Shown one piece after another: positions 26,625 through 35,648 of a stretch of DNA of 64,000 nucleotides (its first letter is position 1; every line of letters starts with the position of its first letter). Position numbers and translations under genes: made by a program. The stretch is from positions 1 to 64,000 of the forward strand of contig NZ_JBNNGK010000016.1 in the NCBI RefSeq assembly GCF_050268245.1. Direction: 5' to 3'. Below the pieces are notes generated by a model. That model worked only from the letters and a program-made list of their open reading frames with translations. It was not told the origin of the DNA and did no database searches. This stretch comes from JBNNGK01 sp050268245. Lineage in GTDB: Bacteria; Pseudomonadota; Gammaproteobacteria; Enterobacterales; Enterobacteriaceae.

Positions 26625-27533
26625 GTGCGTATTGGTATTGATTTAGGTGGAACGAAAATTGAAGTCATTGCCTTGGCGAATGATGGTCGTGAGTTGTTTC
26701 GTCATCGCGTCGCGACACCGAGGGAAGATTATCAACAAACGCTGCGGGCGATTACCGGGCTGGTGAAGATGGCGGAGGATCACACGGGCGAGCGGGGGTC
26801 CGTTGGCGTCGGGATCCCCGGCACGTTGTCGCCGTTTAGCGGCTTGGTGAAAAACGCCAACTCAACCTGGCTCAACGGCCAGCCGCTGGATAAAGATCTG
26901 TCGGCCATGTTGCAACGTGACGTGCGTTTGGCGAATGACGCCAATTGCCTGGCGGTGTCGGAAGCCACCGATGGTGCGGGGGCGGGCCAGCATGTGGTGT
27001 TTGCGGTGATTATTGGCACCGGCTGCGGTGCGGGTGTGGCGATCGACGGTCAGGTGCATGTGGGCGGCAATGGCATCGCTGGGGAGTGGGGGCATAATCC
27101 GCTGCCGTGGCTGGATGATGACGAGTTGCGCTTTCGTCGCGAAGTGCCGTGCTATTGCGGTAAACCGGGCTGCATCGAAACCTTTATCTCCGGGACGGGC
27201 TTTGCGACGGATTATGCACGCCTGAGCGGCAACACGCTGAAGGGGCACGAGATCATGGCGTTGGTGGCGCAACAGGATCCTTTGGCTGAGCTGGCGATGA
27301 GCCGCTATGAAATGCGTTTGGCCAAGTCGTTGGCGCACGCGATCAATCTGTTCGATCCCGATGTGGTGGTGTTAGGGGGCGGCATGAGTAACGTCGAGCG
27401 TTTGTACCAGACCGTACCGCAATGGGTAAAGCCTTGGGTCTTTGGCGGTGAGTGTGAAACGCCAATCCGCAAAGCGATCCACGGTGATTCCAGCGGTGTG
27501 CGCGGTGCGGCATGGCTGTGGCCGCAGCGCTAA
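26625..27533 (+). CDS. mak: Fructokinase Mak
   Basis: 302-residue ROK-family sugar kinase that phosphorylates fructose (and mannose weakly) with ATP. The N-terminal phosphate loop GIDLGGTKIEVIAL, the ROK signature region with GGNGIAGEWGHNPLP and the zinc-binding CYCGKPGCIETFISG motif are present. A GTG at 26625 with GAGGAGA upstream gives exactly the E. coli Mak N-terminus (MRIGIDLGGTK). It converges on the bglG-type gene. Confidence 0.93.
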   Translation: MRIGIDLGGTKIEVIALANDGRELFRHRVATPREDYQQTLRAITGLVKMAEDHTGERGSVGVGIPGTLSPFSGLVKNANSTWLNGQPLDKDLSAMLQRDVRLANDANCLAVSEATDGAGAGQHVVFAVIIGTGCGAGVAIDGQVHVGGNGIAGEWGHNPLPWLDDDELRFRREVPCYCGKPGCIETFISGTGFATDYARLSGNTLKGHEIMALVAQQDPLAELAMSRYEMRLAKSLAHAINLFDPDVVVLGGGMSNVERLYQTVPQWVKPWVFGGECETPIRKAIHGDSSGVRGAAWLWPQR

Positions 27534-27560
27534 ACGCGAGTGGGCTGATGGGGCAGCCCC

Positions 27561-28409
27561 TCAAGGTGTTTTTACTTCGCTCTCGCTGCGTACCCTTTCG
27601 ATATGAATGGTTAAGAACATCATTTCTTCGCGCGTAAGCCGATGTTGATAGTGCTTCTCAATGTGTTGATTGATTTTTTCGGCACAGGCGAATGACTCAC
27701 GGTAGGTGTCTTTCACCACCTGATATAATGCGTCATCTTCGCTGTCGACATAATTCTTTCCTAGCAGGCGCTGAGCGAAGAATTTCAAATGCGTGACAAA
27801 TCGGTGGTAGCTCAGCGCTTCTTCGTTGTAATCAAAACGAAAATGGTATTTGACGATATTGAGAATTTCTTGCATCACGCGCGTGATATGCAGGGTATTT
27901 TGCATATCGTCATTAAGCTGCGCATTCACCAGATGCAGCGCGATAAAACCGGCTTCATCTTCCGGTAATGTCACCTCTAACCGTTGTGCAATCAGCACCA
28001 GCGCTTCCCGTCCGACGGCAAACTCGTGTGGGTAGAGTTTTTTGATCTCCCACAACAGAGCATTACGGATGTCCATGCCTTTGGCATGGCGCTGTAGCGC
28101 GAAGTGGATGTGATCGGTCAGCGTGATGTAAACGATGTTGTGCAACTTGCCCGGCAAGCGTTCACGCGCCAAAGTAATAATTTTGTCGGTGGTGGTGAGA
28201 CAGGCCAGCGGGATTTCTGCCAATAGCGCTTTGTAACGTTCACCGAGCTCTCCGCTGCTGAGGGTAAAAACCTTCTCGATCAGGCTTTCATCCACCGCAT
28301 CGCCCACTTTCTTTTTAAAGCCGATCCCGCGGCCCATGACGACCGTTTCTTCCTGCCGATCGTCGAGGGTGATGATTACGTTATTATTGAGTATTTTCTC
28401 GATTTTCAT
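27561..28409 (-). CDS. BglG/LicT-family transcriptional antiterminator
   Basis: 282-residue RNA-binding antiterminator: an N-terminal CAT domain (about residues 1-55; MKIEKILNNNVIITLDD, GRGIGFKKKVGD) that binds a RAT hairpin, then two PRD domains whose conserved histidines (TDHIHFAL, FIALHLVNAQL, FVTHLKFFAQRL, MFLTIHIERV) are phosphorylated by the PTS. Normally it acts on an operon with a PTS permease and a phospho-beta-glucosidase, but none follows here; the next gene downstream is convergent mak. Its leader contains a promoter, a RAT element and an overlapping terminator (28447-28547), so at least autoregulation is expected. It may also act in trans on a distant operon. Confidence 0.9.
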   Translation of the reverse strand: MKIEKILNNNVIITLDDRQEETVVMGRGIGFKKKVGDAVDESLIEKVFTLSSGELGERYKALLAEIPLACLTTTDKIITLARERLPGKLHNIVYITLTDHIHFALQRHAKGMDIRNALLWEIKKLYPHEFAVGREALVLIAQRLEVTLPEDEAGFIALHLVNAQLNDDMQNTLHITRVMQEILNIVKYHFRFDYNEEALSYHRFVTHLKFFAQRLLGKNYVDSEDDALYQVVKDTYRESFACAEKINQHIEKHYQHRLTREEMMFLTIHIERVRSESEVKTP

Positions 28410-28446
28410 AGCATTCCCCGGCGTTTCGGCCAGCTAAAAGCAAAAA

Positions 28447-28481
28447 AACCTGACATCCAAGATAATCCTGGAGGTCAGGTT
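28447..28481 (-). terminator. Leader terminator of the bglG-type gene (antitermination target)
   Basis: 13-bp arms with one mismatch (28447-28459 and 28469-28481; core CCTGAC / GTCAGG) and, on the minus strand, a run of seven T after the stem. It overlaps the 3' end of the RAT element by a few bases, so RAT and terminator folding exclude each other, as in the bgl leader. Confidence 0.88.
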
Positions 28482-28506
28482 TTGCCTGTCAATACAGTGA
28501 CAATCC
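28478..28506 (-). promoter_or_regulatory. RAT (ribonucleic antiterminator) element
   Basis: 29-nt element on the minus strand starting GGATTGTCACTG and ending CAGGCAAAACC. It differs from the E. coli bgl RAT, as I recall it, at only four or five positions. The CAT domain of the adjacent antiterminator would bind it and prevent the terminator at 28447-28481 from forming. Confidence 0.85.
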
Positions 28507-28519
28507 TGTTATTGAACGC

Positions 28520-28547
28520 ATGATAACCGTTCTTTGTGAGCGCTCAA
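28520..28547 (-). promoter_or_regulatory. Probable sigma-70 promoter of the bglG-type gene
   Basis: On the minus strand TTGAGC (28547-28542), a 16-bp spacer and TATCAT (28525-28520). Transcription would begin just before the RAT element, leaving a leader of about 100 nt. Prediction only. Confidence 0.55.
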
Positions 28548-28602
28548 CGCCTTTCGCGAAGGAGTGCCGTGGCGATCACACTTCTGCTATGTGCTGATGG
28601 GA

Positions 28603-31600
28603 TCACTCAACCCGATACTGTGCTTCGAGCCGGCTGATGCCCAGCCCGTTGACCTTTTTCACTTTTATTTGTACCGGAATGCGCTCTTTCATGGCTTCGA
28701 CGTGACTGATGACACCAATGGTCTTGCCAGAGGCGTTAAGACTGTCGAGCGCATCCAGTGCGGTGTCCAGCGTTTCGGCGTCAAGCGTGCCGAAACCCTC
28801 GTCGAGAAATAACGAGTCAATGCTGGTTTTATGGCTGACCAAATCAGACAGCGCTAAGGCCAGCGCCAGGCTGACCAAGAAGCTCTCCCCTCCCGACAGC
28901 GTGCGGGTATCGCGTAATGCATCGGCCTGCCAGGTGTCGACCACTTGTAACTCCAGCGCATCACTGGTTTTGCGTTGCAACAAATAGCGGCCATGCAGGC
29001 GGCCAAGCTGGTTGTTAGCCAGATACACCAGATGATCGAGCGTTAATCCCTGAGCAAACTTGCGGAATTTATCGCCTTCTTTCGAACCGACCAACTGATT
29101 GAGTAGGCTCCAGTCGTCATAGTGCTGCTGACTTTCGGCTATTTGTGCGAAAAGCGCCTGTTGCTGATTGCGGCGCAGGGCATCGCTTTCTAACTGATTA
29201 CGCAGTTCGCCCTGCCGCTGTTGTAACACCTTCAACTGCTGCATCAAGGCTTGCTGCTCGTTGGTCAACATGTGCGGATCAATGCTGGTTTCATCCAGGC
29301 CAGCAGGACGCTGCTGTTGATGATGGGCTAAGGTTTGTTCTGCCTGCGCTAACAGGGCGCTGGCTTCTACCCAGCGTTGCTGCAATTGTTCTTTGTGCTG
29401 TTGCAATTGCTGGCGCTGGGCATCGTCCAGTAGGGCCGCCGTGAAAGCAGCCTCGTCGCTGAACTCGCTGGCAGCCAGCCCCTGAACCCACTGCTCTTCG
29501 GCCTGCTGTAAACGTTCCGCCCATTGTGCCAACTGTTGTTGCAGCCCCGCCAATTGGCCACTTAACCGATCGCGTTGCTCCTGCGCCGACTGTAATTGTT
29601 GGTTGGCTAGCGTGGTGGCTTGCTCGCCGGCCGCCTGCTGTTGACGCAGTTGCTCACGAACTTGGGCTATCTGTCGTTCGCCAAACAGTGCCGTTCGTTG
29701 CGTCCGTAACGTGGTGAGGTTTTCTTCATTTTGCTGCCATTGTTGTTGGAGCCGCTGTTGCTGTTGTTGGTGATCGGCGAAGTTCTTTTCTAACAGGCTG
29801 AAGCGTTCGTTAAGCAGCGCAGCGTGCTGTTGCTTCTGCTGCTGTTCGGTTTGCAGATTGGCTAAGGCATCTTTGGCCTGTTGCACCGCTTGTACGGCTA
29901 ATTCATGTTGAGCAAGCCGTTGCTGGCCTTCACGCTCCTCGCTGTCGCAGCGGTGTAACCAGTCGTTCAGGCGTTCGCTATCCTGTAAACCAAAATCAAG
30001 CGCCAGCGGCTCAGCCAATTGTTGCCAGCTTTGCTGATGTGCGGCCAACTGTTGTTCATCTTGGGTGATGGCTTGCTGTTGTCGCTGTTGCTGCTGTTGC
30101 AGGTTGTCATACTGTGCACGCAGTTCAACGCCCTGTTTTTGCAAGGCGTCGGTCTGTGTTTTTAGCTGCTCAAGACGCTGTGCTGTTTCAGATGGCGCTA
30201 TCGCCTGATACTGCTCAACCGCCGGGTGTTGTGTTGCGCCGCACAGCGGGCAAGGCGTGTTAGTTTGCAAGCGGGCGCGTTCGGCCTCTAGGCTAACAAT
30301 GCGCTGTTCCAACTCGAGCGTTTTTTCAACCTCGGCCTGATGGGCTTTTTGTTGTTTATATTGCTGGCGAACCTGTTCCAGTTGCGGTGCTAGTTGTGCC
30401 AACTGTTGTGTACCCGCCTGCAACTCTTGCCGCTGTTGCTCCACCCGTTTGAGCGTTTGTTGTGAGAGCGAAGCAAGCGTAAACAGCTGCTGCCGTGCCG
30501 GACGCAGTTCACTGAGCTTTGCTAATCGCAGACGCAGCGCGGCCAACGGCACCTGTGCTTCCAGCGCGTGATGTTGTTGCTGTTGGGTGGTTAACGCCTG
30601 GCTAAGTTGCTCAAATTTACGCTGATGTTGTTGCGCCTGCTCTGCCAACTGGCTGCGCTGAGTGTTTAATTGTGCCAGCGTATGCTGGTGCTCTTTACCC
30701 TGTTGTTCGGCGCTGCTCAACGCCTGCTTGAGTTCTGTCCGGCTGTGATCTAATTGCGCGATCTGATTATCGAGCGGCAACACCTGTTCATCGATCAATT
30801 GTTGCTGTTGCAGACGGTATTGCGCCTGTTTTTGCTGTTCGGCTCGTGCCTGTTCGAGCGCCTGTTGTAACGGTGCCAACTGCGCGTTTTGCAACTGATA
30901 TTGTTGGTTCAGTTGCGTAATCTGTTGTTGCAACGCCTGGTGCTCGCTACGACAACGCTGCCGTTCGTTAAGCAATGGCCGTAGCTTTTCGGCCGGTTCA
31001 CTGCGTGCTAACGCTTGCAATTGCGGTTCAGCCTGCGCTTGCTGTTGTTGCACGACGCTCAGCCGTTGTTGATATTCGTGTTGTTTCTGTTGCGCCTGTT
31101 GCCATTGTTGCAGCCAGTTAATGGCTTGCTGGCGCTGTTGCGCCTGCTGGCTGAGATCATTTTCTTCATGGCTGAGTGCGCTTAGCTGCGCTTCCCGCTG
31201 TTGGCGCTGCTCGTCATTTAACAGTTCAATGCCGCTGGCGCGTTGGTGTAACGCATCCAGCTCCAGTTTGGCTTGCTTATGTTGTTCAAAGACGCGTTCA
31301 GATAACTGACCGTAAATTTCGGTGCCGGTCAACTCTTCCAGTAATTCGGCACGATCGTTGGCAGCGGCGTTGAGAAAGGCGGCAAATTGCCCTTGTGAGA
31401 GCATCATCGATTTGGTGAAGCGGCCAAAATCCAAACCGGTGATCGCGGCGATCAGATCCAGTTTGTCGCGCACTTTATCGGCAATAATCTTGCCGTCGGC
31501 TAGCAACGCCAGTTCTACTTTTGGGGCTTGTAAATTGCCGTTGGGATCGTTTTTGGCCCGGCGTTGGCTCCAGAACGCGCGATAACCGACGCCTTTGACC

Positions 31601-31854
31601 TCAAATTCGACCTCAGCCAACGACTCGGCGGTGTGGCGCGTCATCAGTTCATTTTGGCTGGGCGAGACGTGCAAGCGCGGAGTTTGGTGGTACAACGCCA
31701 AACAAACGGCGTCGAGCAGCGTCGTTTTTCCTGCCCCGGTCGGGCCGGTAATCGCGAACAGACCGTTGCTGGCGAACGGCTCTACACCAAAGTTGATTTT
31801 CCATTCGCCCTGGAGCGAGTTGAGGTTTTTTAGCCGTAAACTCAGGATCTTCAT
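28603..31854 (-). CDS. sbcC: Exonuclease SbcCD subunit C
   Basis: 1083-residue SMC/Rad50-like ATPase of the SbcCD nuclease, which cuts DNA hairpins and processes blocked ends. Walker A is at residues 37-45 (GPTGAGKTT); long coiled-coil arms flank the zinc hook CPLC (Cys535, Cys538); the C-terminal ABC signature LSGGESFLVSLALALALSD and Walker B (SLFLDEGFGTLD) are intact. The arms are strikingly glutamine-rich. The start codon overlaps the sbcD stop by 4 bp (ATGA), indicating translational coupling. The operon is divergent from phoBR, as in E. coli. Confidence 0.95.
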   Translation of the reverse strand: MKILSLRLKNLNSLQGEWKINFGVEPFASNGLFAITGPTGAGKTTLLDAVCLALYHQTPRLHVSPSQNELMTRHTAESLAEVEFEVKGVGYRAFWSQRRAKNDPNGNLQAPKVELALLADGKIIADKVRDKLDLIAAITGLDFGRFTKSMMLSQGQFAAFLNAAANDRAELLEELTGTEIYGQLSERVFEQHKQAKLELDALHQRASGIELLNDEQRQQREAQLSALSHEENDLSQQAQQRQQAINWLQQWQQAQQKQHEYQQRLSVVQQQQAQAEPQLQALARSEPAEKLRPLLNERQRCRSEHQALQQQITQLNQQYQLQNAQLAPLQQALEQARAEQQKQAQYRLQQQQLIDEQVLPLDNQIAQLDHSRTELKQALSSAEQQGKEHQHTLAQLNTQRSQLAEQAQQHQRKFEQLSQALTTQQQQHHALEAQVPLAALRLRLAKLSELRPARQQLFTLASLSQQTLKRVEQQRQELQAGTQQLAQLAPQLEQVRQQYKQQKAHQAEVEKTLELEQRIVSLEAERARLQTNTPCPLCGATQHPAVEQYQAIAPSETAQRLEQLKTQTDALQKQGVELRAQYDNLQQQQQRQQQAITQDEQQLAAHQQSWQQLAEPLALDFGLQDSERLNDWLHRCDSEEREGQQRLAQHELAVQAVQQAKDALANLQTEQQQKQQHAALLNERFSLLEKNFADHQQQQQRLQQQWQQNEENLTTLRTQRTALFGERQIAQVREQLRQQQAAGEQATTLANQQLQSAQEQRDRLSGQLAGLQQQLAQWAERLQQAEEQWVQGLAASEFSDEAAFTAALLDDAQRQQLQQHKEQLQQRWVEASALLAQAEQTLAHHQQQRPAGLDETSIDPHMLTNEQQALMQQLKVLQQRQGELRNQLESDALRRNQQQALFAQIAESQQHYDDWSLLNQLVGSKEGDKFRKFAQGLTLDHLVYLANNQLGRLHGRYLLQRKTSDALELQVVDTWQADALRDTRTLSGGESFLVSLALALALSDLVSHKTSIDSLFLDEGFGTLDAETLDTALDALDSLNASGKTIGVISHVEAMKERIPVQIKVKKVNGLGISRLEAQYRVE

Positions 31855-33080
31855 GCGGAGGGGGCCTCATCTTGCTGTACGGCGTCCACCGTTTGTTGGA
31901 ACAGGTGACGTAGCCGTTCGCGGCGCGCTTCAGCCATGTCGCTTTCCAGCGCCAGCCGTCGCTCAAACACGTCATTAACGCTCAGTTCGTTCAACGTTTC
32001 TTTGTCTTGCTGGGCGATAGCCAGGCGGCGTTGTTCTTTGCTACGGCGTAATAACACCACGTCGACAGGCAGTTCATCGGTCAGTGCTTGAATGCGTCGT
32101 TGGATGTCGCTCAGGTAATCTTGCGTTGCCACCTCAATATCCAGCCACACCGGTCGCTCGCCGGTATAATCGGCGAACTGCCGCAATTGTTGCTCGATCT
32201 GCGCTAAATCCCCTTTGATCAATTGCATCGGCTGGAATATAGGGATTTCAAGCGGCGTCACCTGCTGCAATATGCCATCAGCGAAGTCCACCATAAACAC
32301 GCTTTTGGCTTTGCCTACCTCATCAAAACTGAGAGGGATCGGTGAACCGCTGTAACGAATATGTGTGCTTTTCGCCACCTGCTGCGCACGGTGTATGTGC
32401 CCGAGCGCGATGTAATCCGCCGGTGGGAAGGCCTGCGCTGGGAAGGCATCCAGCGTGCCGATGTAAATATCGCGCACGGAATCTGAGGTGGTGACGCCAA
32501 CGGTGGTCAGGTGGCCGGTAGCGACAATCGGCAGCGCGCCGCCTAGCGCATCTCGGCGTGCACAGGCCGCGTGATACAACCGTTGATAATGGGCGGCGAT
32601 GGCGGTTTGCAACGCGGCCTGTTTTTCCCCGCCGGATTCGCCTGCGCGGCTGGTCAGCAAATCGCGTGGCCGCAGGAATGGAATCGCGCACAGCACTGCG
32701 CCAGGTTGGCCGTTGCGCTGGTTCAGCACGACTAGCTGTTGTTCCGGTTCAGCCTGCACATTGGCAACGACGGTAGTATTCAGGCAGGAAAGCAATTCGC
32801 GTGATTCATTCAGGGTTGCCACGGAGTCGTGGTTACCGCCCAGCACCACCAGTTGGCAGCCGGTTCGCTGGAGTTGCACCACAAAGCGGTTATATAACTC
32901 GCGTGCGTAGCTCGGGGGCGAGCCGGTATCGAACACATCGCCAGCGACAATCAGCGCATCGACCTGCTGTTGCGCGATTTGTTGAATAAGCCAATCGAGA
33001 AAGGCCTGATGCTCGGCGGCGCGGCTTTTGGTAAAAAAGTACTGGCCAAGGTGCCAGTCAGAGGTATGAATCAGACGCAT
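31851..33080 (-). CDS. sbcD: Exonuclease SbcCD subunit D
   Basis: 409-residue Mre11-like manganese phosphoesterase that supplies the nuclease site of SbcCD. Metallophosphatase motifs are clear: HTSDWHLG (from residue 5), VAGDVFDTG, GGNHDS, ATGHL and GHIHRAQ. The ATG at 33080 follows AAGGG by five bases and gives the E. coli-type N-terminus MRLIHTSDWHLGQ. It is the first gene of the sbcDC operon. Confidence 0.95.
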   Translation of the reverse strand: MRLIHTSDWHLGQYFFTKSRAAEHQAFLDWLIQQIAQQQVDALIVAGDVFDTGSPPSYARELYNRFVVQLQRTGCQLVVLGGNHDSVATLNESRELLSCLNTTVVANVQAEPEQQLVVLNQRNGQPGAVLCAIPFLRPRDLLTSRAGESGGEKQAALQTAIAAHYQRLYHAACARRDALGGALPIVATGHLTTVGVTTSDSVRDIYIGTLDAFPAQAFPPADYIALGHIHRAQQVAKSTHIRYSGSPIPLSFDEVGKAKSVFMVDFADGILQQVTPLEIPIFQPMQLIKGDLAQIEQQLRQFADYTGERPVWLDIEVATQDYLSDIQRRIQALTDELPVDVVLLRRSKEQRRLAIAQQDKETLNELSVNDVFERRLALESDMAEARRERLRHLFQQTVDAVQQDEAPSA

Positions 33081-33601
33081 ATACCCTTCATCTTTCAAGT
33101 GGCAGGTGTATTGGCAGGTGCGTTGGCGGCTGTCATTAAGCCCAACCGGTGACGGAGGCCCTGGCCTAGTAACGAGCGGCTTGCGAGCTCACCGACGCGT
33201 TGTTAACCGCGCCGTCATCGATTCATTGTTCTGTGGATGCCGCCCTGCACCGCGAAATCTATTGGGGGTAGAGGTTCGCCCAACGATCATAAAATTCCAA
33301 TGATTATAAAGGTGTTGCTCGCGGCTGTCGTCGGCCATTGATTATGACGGCCAGATGATTATTCTGTGAACAGGAAACTATTTGCCTGCAACATGAGTGG
33401 CGGTTGGGCTATTTTTTCATAAATCTGTCATAAAACTGACGCATAATGACATCCGCAATCAAATCGTGATCGCTATACCCAAAATCATTCAGATGGCATC
33501 GCAGCGGCAATGCCGTGGTTAGCCCTCCACGGGGCGCGCAACGGCGGCCAAAAACGAGGCGGTCAGAAATATGACGGGTAAACACATTGACAGGATTGAC
33601 G
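33081..33601. other. Divergent sbcD-phoB intergenic region
   Basis: 521 bp without a gene. It contains the Pho box at 33414-33442 on the phoB side. I see nothing else specific in it; the sbcD promoter must lie in the left part. Confidence 0.55.
33414..33442 (+). promoter_or_regulatory. Pho box (three 11-bp-spaced half-sites) upstream of phoB
   Basis: Half-sites TTTTCAT, CTGTCAT and CTGACGC begin at 33414, 33425 and 33436, each separated by an A/T-rich 4-mer, giving the 11-bp register of PhoB binding. The middle site is a perfect consensus match. It lies about 160 bp before the phoB start and explains phosphate-starvation autoactivation. Confidence 0.85.
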
Positions 33602-34291
33602 ATGACTAGACGCATATTGGTGGTGGAAGACGAAGCGCCGATTCGTGAGATGGTGTGTTTTGTGTTGGAACAAAATGGTTACCAACCGTTGGAAGCCGAA
33701 GATTACGACAGCGCTGTGACGCGCTTGTCTGAGCCGTTTCCTGATTTGGTGTTACTCGACTGGATGTTGCCCGGTGGTTCCGGCATTCAATTCATCAAAC
33801 ACATGAAGCGTGAGGCGCTCACCCGTGATATTCCGGTGATGATGCTGACGGCACGCGGCGAAGAAGAAGATCGGGTACGTGGTTTGGAAGTGGGTGCGGA
33901 TGACTACATTACGAAACCGTTCTCACCGAAAGAGTTGGTGGCACGTATTAAAGCCGTCATGCGCCGCATTTCACCGATGGCGGTGGAAGACGTGATTGAA
34001 ATGCAAGGCCTGAGTTTGGATCCTTCCTCGCATCGGGTCATGGCCAATGAACAAGCGCTGGATATGGGGCCGACCGAGTTTAAACTGTTGCATTTCTTTA
34101 TGACCCATCCAGAACGTGTCTATAGCCGCGAACAGTTGCTTAATCACGTTTGGGGCACTAACGTTTATGTGGAAGACCGTACCGTTGACGTGCACATCCG
34201 CCGTTTGCGCAAGGCGCTGGAGAGCAGTGGCCATGACAAGATGGTTCAAACCGTTCGGGGCACCGGTTACCGGTTCTCAACGCGCTACTAA
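33602..34291 (+). CDS. phoB: Phosphate regulon response regulator PhoB
   Basis: 229-residue OmpR-family response regulator that activates the phosphate-starvation regulon. The receiver domain has the phosphorylated Asp53 (LLDWMLPGG) with conserved Glu9/Asp10, Thr (MLTARG) and Lys (TKPFS); the C-terminal winged helix contains PTEFKLLHFFMTHPERVYSREQLLNHVWG. Length and N-terminus equal E. coli PhoB when started at the ATG at 33602. It forms an operon with phoR (24 bp gap) and a PstS-like gene. Confidence 0.96.
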   Translation: MTRRILVVEDEAPIREMVCFVLEQNGYQPLEAEDYDSAVTRLSEPFPDLVLLDWMLPGGSGIQFIKHMKREALTRDIPVMMLTARGEEEDRVRGLEVGADDYITKPFSPKELVARIKAVMRRISPMAVEDVIEMQGLSLDPSSHRVMANEQALDMGPTEFKLLHFFMTHPERVYSREQLLNHVWGTNVYVEDRTVDVHIRRLRKALESSGHDKMVQTVRGTGYRFSTRY

Positions 34292-34315
34292 ACGCGCAGC
34301 GCTGGAGAACTTACC

Positions 34316-35632
34316 GTGTTAGAACGTCTTTCCTGGAAGAGGCTGGCTCTCGAGCTGGCTCTTTTTTGTTTGCCTGCGTTATTGCTGGGGCTGATTGTCG
34401 GTTATCTCCCTTGGCTGCTGTTAGCGGCGGTGTTGGCGGCGCTGGTGTGGAATTTTTACAATCAACTTAAACTCTCCCATTGGCTGTGGGTTGACCGCAG
34501 CATGACCCCTCCGCCCGGCCGTTGGAGCTGGGAACCGCTATTCTATGGGCTTTATCAGATGCAGCAGCGCAACCGGCGGCGGCGGCGCGAGTTGGCTTTG
34601 CTGATCAAACGTTTTCGCAGCGGCGCAGAATCGCTGCCTGACGCCGTGGTGATGACCACGGAAGACGGTAATATCTTCTGGTGTAACGGGTTGGCGCAGC
34701 ATTTACTGGGTTTTCGCTGGCCGGAAGATAACGGCCAGCACATTCTGAACCTGCTGCGTTATCCTGAGTTCAGCAATTATCTGCAACAGCAGGCGTTTTC
34801 GCACCCGCTGACGCTGCAATTAAACAACGACCATTTCGTCGAATTTCGCGTCATGCCCTATTCGGAGGGGCAATTGTTGATGGTAGCGCGTGATGTCACC
34901 CAAATGCGGCAATTGGAGGGCGCGCGGCGTAACTTCTTCGCGAATGTCAGCCATGAATTGCGTACGCCGTTGACGGTGCTGCAAGGCTACTTGGAAATGA
35001 TGAATGACGAAGAATTAGACGGCTCACTGCGGGGCAAAGCGCTGAACACGATGCAGGAGCAGACCAAACGTATGGACGGGTTGGTGAAACAGCTTCTGAC
35101 GCTGTCACGTATCGAAGCCGCACCGATTATTGATATGAATGAAAAGGTGGATGTGCCGCTGATGCTGCGGGTATTGCAGCGCGAAGCGCAATCGCTGAGC
35201 GGCGGCCAGCATGAGATTAGCTTTCGCGTTAATGAGGCGCTGAAGGTATTTGGTAATGACGATCAGCTACGCAGCGCGGTGTCCAACCTGGTGTATAACG
35301 CGGTCAACCACACGCCAGCGGGGACGCATATCGAAGTGAGCTGGCAAAAAACGCCATTTGGTGCGCAGTTTCAGGTGAGCGATGACGGGCCGGGCATTAC
35401 CGCTGAGCATATACCGCGCTTAACCGAACGCTTTTATCGCGTCGATAAGGCGCGTTCACGCCAGACGGGGGGCAGCGGATTGGGGTTGGCGATCGTTAAA
35501 CATGCGCTTAGCCACCACGATACTCGGTTGGAGGTGCTGAGCGAGCCGGGCATCGGCACTCGCTTCATCTTTACCTTACCTAACCGCTTGATTGTTCCTG
35601 AAGCTTTATCAGAGAATGCGCTGAAAAACTAA
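34316..35632 (+). CDS. phoR: Phosphate regulon sensor kinase PhoR
   Basis: 438-residue membrane histidine kinase that phosphorylates PhoB in low phosphate and dephosphorylates it in high phosphate. Two N-terminal hydrophobic segments (about residues 12-48), a PAS domain, the phosphoacceptor His213 in NVSHELRTPL, the N box (SNLVYNAVNHTPAG) and G boxes (DDGPGI, GGSGLGLAIVKHAL) are visible. It starts at GTG with TGGAG upstream. PhoR senses through the Pst transporter and PhoU, which are not in this window. Confidence 0.96.
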   Translation: MLERLSWKRLALELALFCLPALLLGLIVGYLPWLLLAAVLAALVWNFYNQLKLSHWLWVDRSMTPPPGRWSWEPLFYGLYQMQQRNRRRRRELALLIKRFRSGAESLPDAVVMTTEDGNIFWCNGLAQHLLGFRWPEDNGQHILNLLRYPEFSNYLQQQAFSHPLTLQLNNDHFVEFRVMPYSEGQLLMVARDVTQMRQLEGARRNFFANVSHELRTPLTVLQGYLEMMNDEELDGSLRGKALNTMQEQTKRMDGLVKQLLTLSRIEAAPIIDMNEKVDVPLMLRVLQREAQSLSGGQHEISFRVNEALKVFGNDDQLRSAVSNLVYNAVNHTPAGTHIEVSWQKTPFGAQFQVSDDGPGITAEHIPRLTERFYRVDKARSRQTGGSGLGLAIVKHALSHHDTRLEVLSEPGIGTRFIFTLPNRLIVPEALSENALKN

Positions 35633-35648
35633 CGCGTGAGGCGATGGG

